A stretch of DNA of 64,000 bases from assembly GCF_003574395.1 (NCBI RefSeq), contig NZ_QMJY01000076.1:1-64000 (forward strand). Direction: 5' to 3'. Made by a program: the position numbers and the translations under genes. This document shows, piece by piece, positions 59,778 to 64,000 of this stretch (positions are counted from its first letter, which is position 1; every line of letters begins with the position of its first letter). The notes under the pieces were generated by a model. That model saw only the letters and a list, made by a program, of their open reading frames with translations, was not told the origin of the DNA and made no database searches. The stretch comes from Tabrizicola thermarum (GTDB lineage: Bacteria > Pseudomonadota > Alphaproteobacteria > Rhodobacterales > Rhodobacteraceae).

Positions 59778-61285
59778 TGCAGCTGTCGCCGGGTTTTGCC
59801 GAATTCGAGGCGGGCTGGACCGCCGGGAAGAACCAGATCGTCTGGGCGCGGCTGGCGGCCGATCTGGACACGCCGGTCAGCCTGATGCTGAAGCTGGGCG
59901 ATGCGCGCGCCGACACGTTCATGCTGGAATCGGTGACCGGCGGCGAGGTGCGCGGGCGCTATTCCATCGTCGGCATGAAGCCCGACCTTGTCTGGCAATG
60001 CCGCGGCACGCGGGCCTTCATCAACCGCGAGGCGCGGTTCGACCGGCAGGCCTTCACCGATCTGCCCGACCACCCCTTGCAGACCCTGCGCGACCTTCTG
60101 GCCGAATGCCGGATCGAGATGCCCGAAGGCCTGCCCGCCGTCGCGGCGGGGCTGTTCGGCTATCTCGGCTATGACATGATCCGGCTGGTCGAACATCTGC
60201 CGGACGTGAACCCCGACCCCCTGGGCCTGCCCGATGCCGAACTGATCCGGCCCTCGGTGGTGGCGGTGCTGGATGGCGTGAAGGGCGAGGTGACGGTGGT
60301 CGCGCCTGCCTGGGTCGCCTCGGGCCTCTCTGCCCGCGCGGCCTATGCGCAGGCCGCCGAACGGGTGATGGATGCGCTGCGCGATCTGGACCGCGCCCCT
60401 TCGGCCGCGCGCGACCTGGGCGAGAGCGCGCCGGTGGGTCCCGCGACCTCGAACTTCACGCACGAGGGCTACAAGGCCGCGGTCGAGAAGGCCAAGGAGT
60501 ATATCCGCGCGGGTGATATCTTCCAGGTCGTACCCTCGCAACGCTGGGCGCAGAAGTTCACCCTGCCGCCCTTCGCCCTTTATCGCTCGCTGCGGCGCAC
60601 CAATCCGTCGCCCTTCATGTTCTTCTTCAACTTCGGCGGCTTTCAGGTGATCGGCGCGAGCCCCGAAATCCTGGTCCGTCTGCGCGACGGCGAAGTCACC
60701 GTCCGCCCCATCGCCGGCACCCGCAAGCGCGGCGCCACGCCCGAGGAGGACCGCGCGCTGGAGGCGGACCTTCTGGCCGATCCCAAGGAACGGGCCGAGC
60801 ATCTGATGCTTCTCGACCTCGGCCGCAACGACGTGGGCCGGGTGGCAAAGGTCGGCACCGTGCGCCCGACCGAAACCTTCGTCATCGAACGCTACAGCCA
60901 TGTCATGCACATCGTGTCGAATGTGGTGGGCGAGATCGCGGAGGGCGAGGATGCCCTGTCGGCCCTTCTTGCGGGCCTGCCCGCAGGCACCGTCTCGGGC
61001 GCGCCGAAGGTCCGCGCGATGGAGATCATCGACGAGCTGGAGCCCGAAAAGCGCGGGGTCTATGGTGGCGGGGTCGGATATTTCGCCGCCAATGGCGAGA
61101 TGGACTTCTGCATCGCCTTGCGCACGGCGGTGCTGAAGGACGAGACGCTGTATATCCAGGCCGGGGGTGGGGTGGTCTTCGACAGCGACCCCGAGGCCGA
61201 GTATCAGGAAACCGTCAACAAATCCAACGCCTTGCGCCGCGCGGCCGAGGATGCGGGACGCTTTGCCGGACGTGGGAACGGCTGA
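59777..61285 (+). CDS. trpE: Anthranilate synthase component I
   Basis: Converts chorismate to anthranilate, the first step of tryptophan synthesis. The 502-residue protein has the N-terminal feedback part with LESVTGGEVRGRYSIVG, and the chorismate-binding core with IFQVVPSQRWAQKF, GASPEILVRLRDGEVTVRP, IAGTRKRGATPEEDRALEAD, LDLGRNDVGRV and AGGGVVFDSDPEAEYQET. Length is normal. The stop/start TGATG overlap with ppiD implies coupling, a common order in Rhodobacter relatives. trpG is not in the window; trpE has no leader peptide visible because of the overlap. Confidence 0.95.
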   Translation: MQLSPGFAEFEAGWTAGKNQIVWARLAADLDTPVSLMLKLGDARADTFMLESVTGGEVRGRYSIVGMKPDLVWQCRGTRAFINREARFDRQAFTDLPDHPLQTLRDLLAECRIEMPEGLPAVAAGLFGYLGYDMIRLVEHLPDVNPDPLGLPDAELIRPSVVAVLDGVKGEVTVVAPAWVASGLSARAAYAQAAERVMDALRDLDRAPSAARDLGESAPVGPATSNFTHEGYKAAVEKAKEYIRAGDIFQVVPSQRWAQKFTLPPFALYRSLRRTNPSPFMFFFNFGGFQVIGASPEILVRLRDGEVTVRPIAGTRKRGATPEEDRALEADLLADPKERAEHLMLLDLGRNDVGRVAKVGTVRPTETFVIERYSHVMHIVSNVVGEIAEGEDALSALLAGLPAGTVSGAPKVRAMEIIDELEPEKRGVYGGGVGYFAANGEMDFCIALRTAVLKDETLYIQAGGGVVFDSDPEAEYQETVNKSNALRRAAEDAGRFAGRGNG

Positions 61286-61290
61286 CGGGA

Positions 61291-61337
61291 CTCCTCGTCC
61301 GCCTTCGGCTCCGCCTCGGCAGGCGGTCAGCGAGGAG
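61291..61337. other. Inverted repeat between trpE and the deacetylase gene
   Basis: CTCCTCG (61291-61297) and CGAGGAG (61331-61337) flank a GC-rich 33-base interval that holds a smaller GCCTCGGCAGGC-type stem. It lies between convergent genes and lacks U-runs. A termination or transcript-end role is possible. Confidence 0.35.
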
Positions 61338-61363
61338 GCACGAAGTCCGGCGACGCGCGGGTC

Positions 61364-63034
61364 TCAGTCGACTTTCATCACCGCCGTCACCGGCGCCAGG
61401 GCCACCGTCGCGGCCTTGCCCTCGACCGTCCATTCCAGCAGCGCCGCCACCGTTTCCGGCGTGGCGGTGCCGACGACGCTGACCCGGCCGTCCTGCCCCG
61501 CCTTGAACACCGCGCGGTCCAGGAGCCGGCGAAGCGCCACCTTGTCGCCCCCGGCGACGTCCAGATCGCGGAACACCGTGGCGGCCTCCAGATCCTCGCG
61601 CCGGGCGATCTGGTCGGCGGCATTCAGCCCTTCGTCGCGGGTCAGCAGCCCCCGACCCTGCGCCTTGAGGATCGGCACCACGGCACTTGCAAGACCGCGG
61701 TTGTTCTGGAAGGCGGGATCGGCCAGATCCATCACGGCCACGGCTTCGGGCAGGCCCTGTTCCATCGACTGGAAGGCGACCTCGACATCGGCAGGCTGGG
61801 CGCCATCGGCGATGCCGGTGACAAGCATCACCACCTCGTGCCCCGCCGCCCGGTAGATCGCCGCGCGCTCGGGCGTGGCGGGGTCCAGCGGGTCGAGCGC
61901 AAAGCTGACCGGGAAGGGCAGGGCGGCAAGCCCGGCGCGGTCAAGGTCGGGAGTGCCCGGGTCGATCAGGACGATGGCCATGGGAGGCTTGGCCTCGGTG
62001 TTCTCGAAACTGGCGGCGAACTGGGCAATCGGGCGCGGATCGAGCGGCGCCCGGGCAGGGTCTGCCTCGGGCACGGGGGCCGGTTCTGCGGTGTTGCCAC
62101 GGCGGATGACCACGCCCTGATCCTTGCCGATCAGGCCCGGCGCAGGCGCGAGGGTAGATCCCTTGCCCGTTTCGATCCTCGCGGCAGGGCTGGTCCCGTC
62201 GGCGGTTCCCGGCATCCCCTCGGCCACGGAGCCCGGCAGGTCTGCGCCGTTGCCCATGGCCTCGGGCTCGGGTGTCGCAGGGGCGGGCGTCGCGTCAGCG
62301 ACGGGCGGCGCGGGTTCGGGGGCCGTTTCGGGGGCCGGTTCGGGCGCGGGTGCAGGTTCTGCGGGGGCCTCGAGGGCGGGCGGAGCCGGCTCTGAACCCG
62401 GCGCGGGCGTCGGGTCCGGCGTCACGACCGGAGCAGGTTCGGCTGGCCCGTCTGCCGCCGGTTCGGGAGCCGCGTCCGCCATCGCTTCGGGCGCGACGGG
62501 ATCGGCCATCGGTTCGGCGGCTGGCTCGGGCGCTGCGGCCGCAGCGGGGGCGGCGGCCGGTGCATCGGCGGCGGTGTCGGCAAGGGGGGCCGGAGCCGCT
62601 GCCGCCTCGGGGGCCGGGACTTCGTCCGGGGCGGGGGCCGCGGCTTCGCCGACCTCGGCTGCGGGAGGTTCGGGGACCGGCGGGGCGGTTTCGGCGGCGG
62701 CAAGGTCCGGCTGGGGGACGCTGGCCGCTTCGGCAACGGGTTCGGGCCGGGCCTCGGTGAGGGGCGCGGAGGCTTGCGGTTCGGGGTCCGGCTGCGGCGC
62801 GGTCCCGGCGGCCGGTTCGACGGCCGGCGTGCCGGTCGTCGTCGCCTCGGCCGGGACGGGTGCCCCGGCATCCGCCGTGGTCGGCTTGGGTGCGGTGATC
62901 TGGCCATCGGCCGCGACCCTGACCGGCGCAGGGTCATTGGCGGGCGTCAGCGGGGCGACTGCCGATCCGATCACAAGACCGCCCGCGACCAGAAGGCCGC
63001 CTGACGCCATGCCGAGTAGGAACTTGCCGACCAC
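61364..63034 (-). CDS. Divergent polysaccharide deacetylase-family protein with a long Pro/Ala-rich region
   Basis: The 556-residue protein has an N-terminal membrane anchor or signal segment (KFLLGMASGGLLVAGGLVIG), a 300-residue region rich in Pro, Ala and Glu with degenerate EPAP units (about 35-330), and a C-terminal divergent polysaccharide deacetylase domain (about 345-556): MAIVLIDPGTPD, FALDPLDPATPERAAIYRAA, EVVMLVT, and FQNNRGLASAVVPILK. The family includes E. coli YibQ; the usual metal-binding residues are partly present and enzyme activity is unclear. I chose GTG 63034, five bases after GGAGG. It converges on trpE. Confidence 0.83.
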   Translation of the reverse strand: MVGKFLLGMASGGLLVAGGLVIGSAVAPLTPANDPAPVRVAADGQITAPKPTTADAGAPVPAEATTTGTPAVEPAAGTAPQPDPEPQASAPLTEARPEPVAEAASVPQPDLAAAETAPPVPEPPAAEVGEAAAPAPDEVPAPEAAAAPAPLADTAADAPAAAPAAAAAPEPAAEPMADPVAPEAMADAAPEPAADGPAEPAPVVTPDPTPAPGSEPAPPALEAPAEPAPAPEPAPETAPEPAPPVADATPAPATPEPEAMGNGADLPGSVAEGMPGTADGTSPAARIETGKGSTLAPAPGLIGKDQGVVIRRGNTAEPAPVPEADPARAPLDPRPIAQFAASFENTEAKPPMAIVLIDPGTPDLDRAGLAALPFPVSFALDPLDPATPERAAIYRAAGHEVVMLVTGIADGAQPADVEVAFQSMEQGLPEAVAVMDLADPAFQNNRGLASAVVPILKAQGRGLLTRDEGLNAADQIARREDLEAATVFRDLDVAGGDKVALRRLLDRAVFKAGQDGRVSVVGTATPETVAALLEWTVEGKAATVALAPVTAVMKVD

Positions 63035-63815
63035 CTGTGCCTCCTGCTCTTGCCCCGATGCGATCCGGACAGTGCCGTCTTGCAGGCGCCTTCCCGGACC
63101 GGCCCGCCGGTTCGTCCGGCGTCCTGCTTTCTGATCTGCGGACAGTATAGCCTGCGGTTGCGCAGCCTTCACCCCTTTTCGCACCGCCGTCAACATCTTG
63201 CGCGGCCCCTGCGGCAGAGCTGCGCCGGTGACGGGACGGGGCGGGGAAGTGGAGGCGGGTACCGCTCTGGTAGACCTTTGAAATCAAACGGAAACGCTGC
63301 GCGTCTACCCCCGAGTATACCCACGATTCAGATGGACTGTGCGCTATTTTCGTGCCCTGTTGCCCTGCCGACACAGGTTCGGCCCGCCACAAGATAGACC
63401 ACAGCCGATCTTCTGTCACGCCGCGCGCGCTGGGCTGGGGGCGATCATGGGTCCCTGTCCATCTGCCACCCCTGCGGGTGCCCTGATCCGATACTGGTCA
63501 GCCTGTGCAAAATTTTCGCATTGCTGGGGCCAATCTTGCTGCCCGAAAATTGAAATCGCGCGATCTTCGCGGGTCGGCGTCCCCGCCCAGCGCACCCCCA
63601 CCCCCGGAAGGACCCGAAGCCAGGATGGGGCACAGGCGAAGATGCGTCCTGTTCTATCTTCCTTTGTAGCCCATCAGAGCGGCAGGGCGTCCGATTTGAG
63701 TATACTCGGGCGGGACGCTCGAAAGTTGCCCGAAAGTGTCCGAATAGACTTGTGGAATCAATTTTCGGACGATAGCCATTAATCGGACAGTCTAACGGGA
63801 CACAAGGAGGCGGAT
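63035..63815. other. AT-richer gene-free region before the serine recombinase
   Basis: This 781-base gap contains, from left to right, the deacetylase upstream region, GGTAGAC/GTCTACC inverted arms (63269-63275 and 63303-63309), GAGTATAC (63313-63320), recurring as the palindrome GAGTATACTC (63698-63707), three copies of AATTTTCG (63511-63518 and 63760-63767 direct, 63544-63551 inverted), and the GTCCGA repeats below. Open frames of over 100 codons cross it but have no ribosome-binding site or family. No gene is called. Confidence 0.65.
63689..63788. repeat. Four-copy GTCCGA inverted-repeat region before the serine recombinase
   Basis: GTCCGAT (63689-63695) and GTCCGAA (63738-63744) face TTCGGAC (63764-63770) and ATCGGAC (63782-63788). 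The outer and inner pairs are inverted but not concentric. The arrangement, AT-rich interior and place directly before a serine recombinase gene suit a recombination site (res or crossover) or the recombinase operator. Only the repeat pattern is directly seen. Confidence 0.5.
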
Positions 63816-64000
63816 GTGGGCGAGTTGATCGGGTATGCGCGGGTTTCGTCGGTCGGGCAGAAGCTGGACGTGCAGCTTGCCGCGTTGAAGGCGGCAGGTG
63901 TCAGCGACGAACACCTTTATAGCGAGAAGGCCAGCGGGACGAAGCGCGAAGGCAGGCAGGCGCTGGACGATCTTCTGACGCGCGGCATTCGCAAGGGAGA
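63816..64000 (+). CDS. Serine recombinase (resolvase/invertase family), N-terminal part
   Basis: Site-specific recombinase that cuts DNA through a serine nucleophile. Sixty-one codons are in the window and the gene runs off the right edge. The start is IGYARVSSVGQKLDVQLAA, with the catalytic Ser after ARV (S11), then the family segments LYSEKASGTKREGRQALDDLL. The GTG at 63816 lies five bases after AAGGAGG. The catalytic domain matches Tn3-type resolvases or invertases, probably part of a transposon, integrated element or invertible segment that continues outside. Compared with the preceding genes it has an AT-richer upstream region. Confidence 0.88.
   Translation, partial: MGELIGYARVSSVGQKLDVQLAALKAAGVSDEHLYSEKASGTKREGRQALDDLLTRGIRKG

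Noticed and set aside
63035-63196. N-terminal extension of the deacetylase-like protein to 63196
   Set aside because: A GTG at 63034 with GGAGG at ideal spacing starts exactly at the membrane segment; the extra 54 residues are basic and unlike the family.
63339-63782. 147-codon frame in the gap before the recombinase
   Set aside because: No ribosome-binding site, no recognisable domain, and it runs through the repeat region; more likely noncoding.

Overview
The window is a GC-rich, gene-dense piece of an alphaproteobacterial chromosome. Family content and gene order (PstA with a long periplasmic N-terminal part, FolE2-type GTP cyclohydrolase, SAM-II riboswitch on metZ, lysC next to ptsP, ftsY followed by an EamA transporter and ispZ, split glyQ/glyS) point to the Rhodobacteraceae, probably a Rhodobacter/Gemmobacter/Tabrizicola-like genus. 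That placement is inference from gene families, not a database match. Nearly everything is core chromosome. The only mobile-element signal is a serine recombinase entering at the right edge.

Layout. 1-4.2 kb: phosphate uptake operon pstS-pstC-pstA-pstB (minus) with a Pho box before pstS and a strong hairpin between pstS and pstC. 4.2-7.8 kb: GMC oxidoreductase plus aldehyde dehydrogenase, and a degenerate Hint-domain protein. 7.9-12 kb: tRNA-Leu, trigger factor, an EamA exporter, and the rpsF-rpsR-rplI ribosomal operon. 12-24.3 kb: GNAT, EcsC, malonyl-CoA synthetase, PtsP, LysC, a Tat-exported PhoX phosphatase with its own Pho box, PurD and XseA. 24.8-27.8 kb: an AlkB-type hydroxylase followed by three tandem small secreted Cys-containing paralogues, with a divergent lysoplasmalogenase-like gene. 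27.9-32.3 kb: ftsY, a 45-codon remnant-like ORF, a secreted protein, an EamA transporter, ispZ and a membrane protein. 32.4-38.7 kb: a TPR protein, an alpha/beta hydrolase, SAM-II-controlled metZ, folE2 and trkH. 38.7-45 kb: an inactive trypsin-like protein, then glyQ and glyS split by two small genes. 45-52 kb: a PPDK-like enzyme with an eroded ATP site, a cell-wall hydrolase, folB-folP-glmM and tRNA-Pro. 52-61 kb: DUF192, a double cold-shock protein, pdxH, fabI, lysE, gpt, DUF2127, an aminotransferase, ppiD and trpE. 61-64 kb: a divergent polysaccharide deacetylase, an AT-richer repeat-bearing gap and the start of a serine recombinase.

How the parts connect. The two Pho boxes tie high-affinity phosphate import to periplasmic phosphate release by PhoX. 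metZ is read from a promoter whose predicted start coincides with the riboswitch, followed by an intrinsic terminator, which fits SAM-gated transcription. The most unusual items are the alkB plus triple secreted paralogue cluster, two in-frame insertions in glyS (a nested palindromic repeat and a roughly 85-codon low-GC segment), the triad-less protease, the PPDK-like protein, and the short ORF after ftsY that resembles the C-terminus of the next gene.
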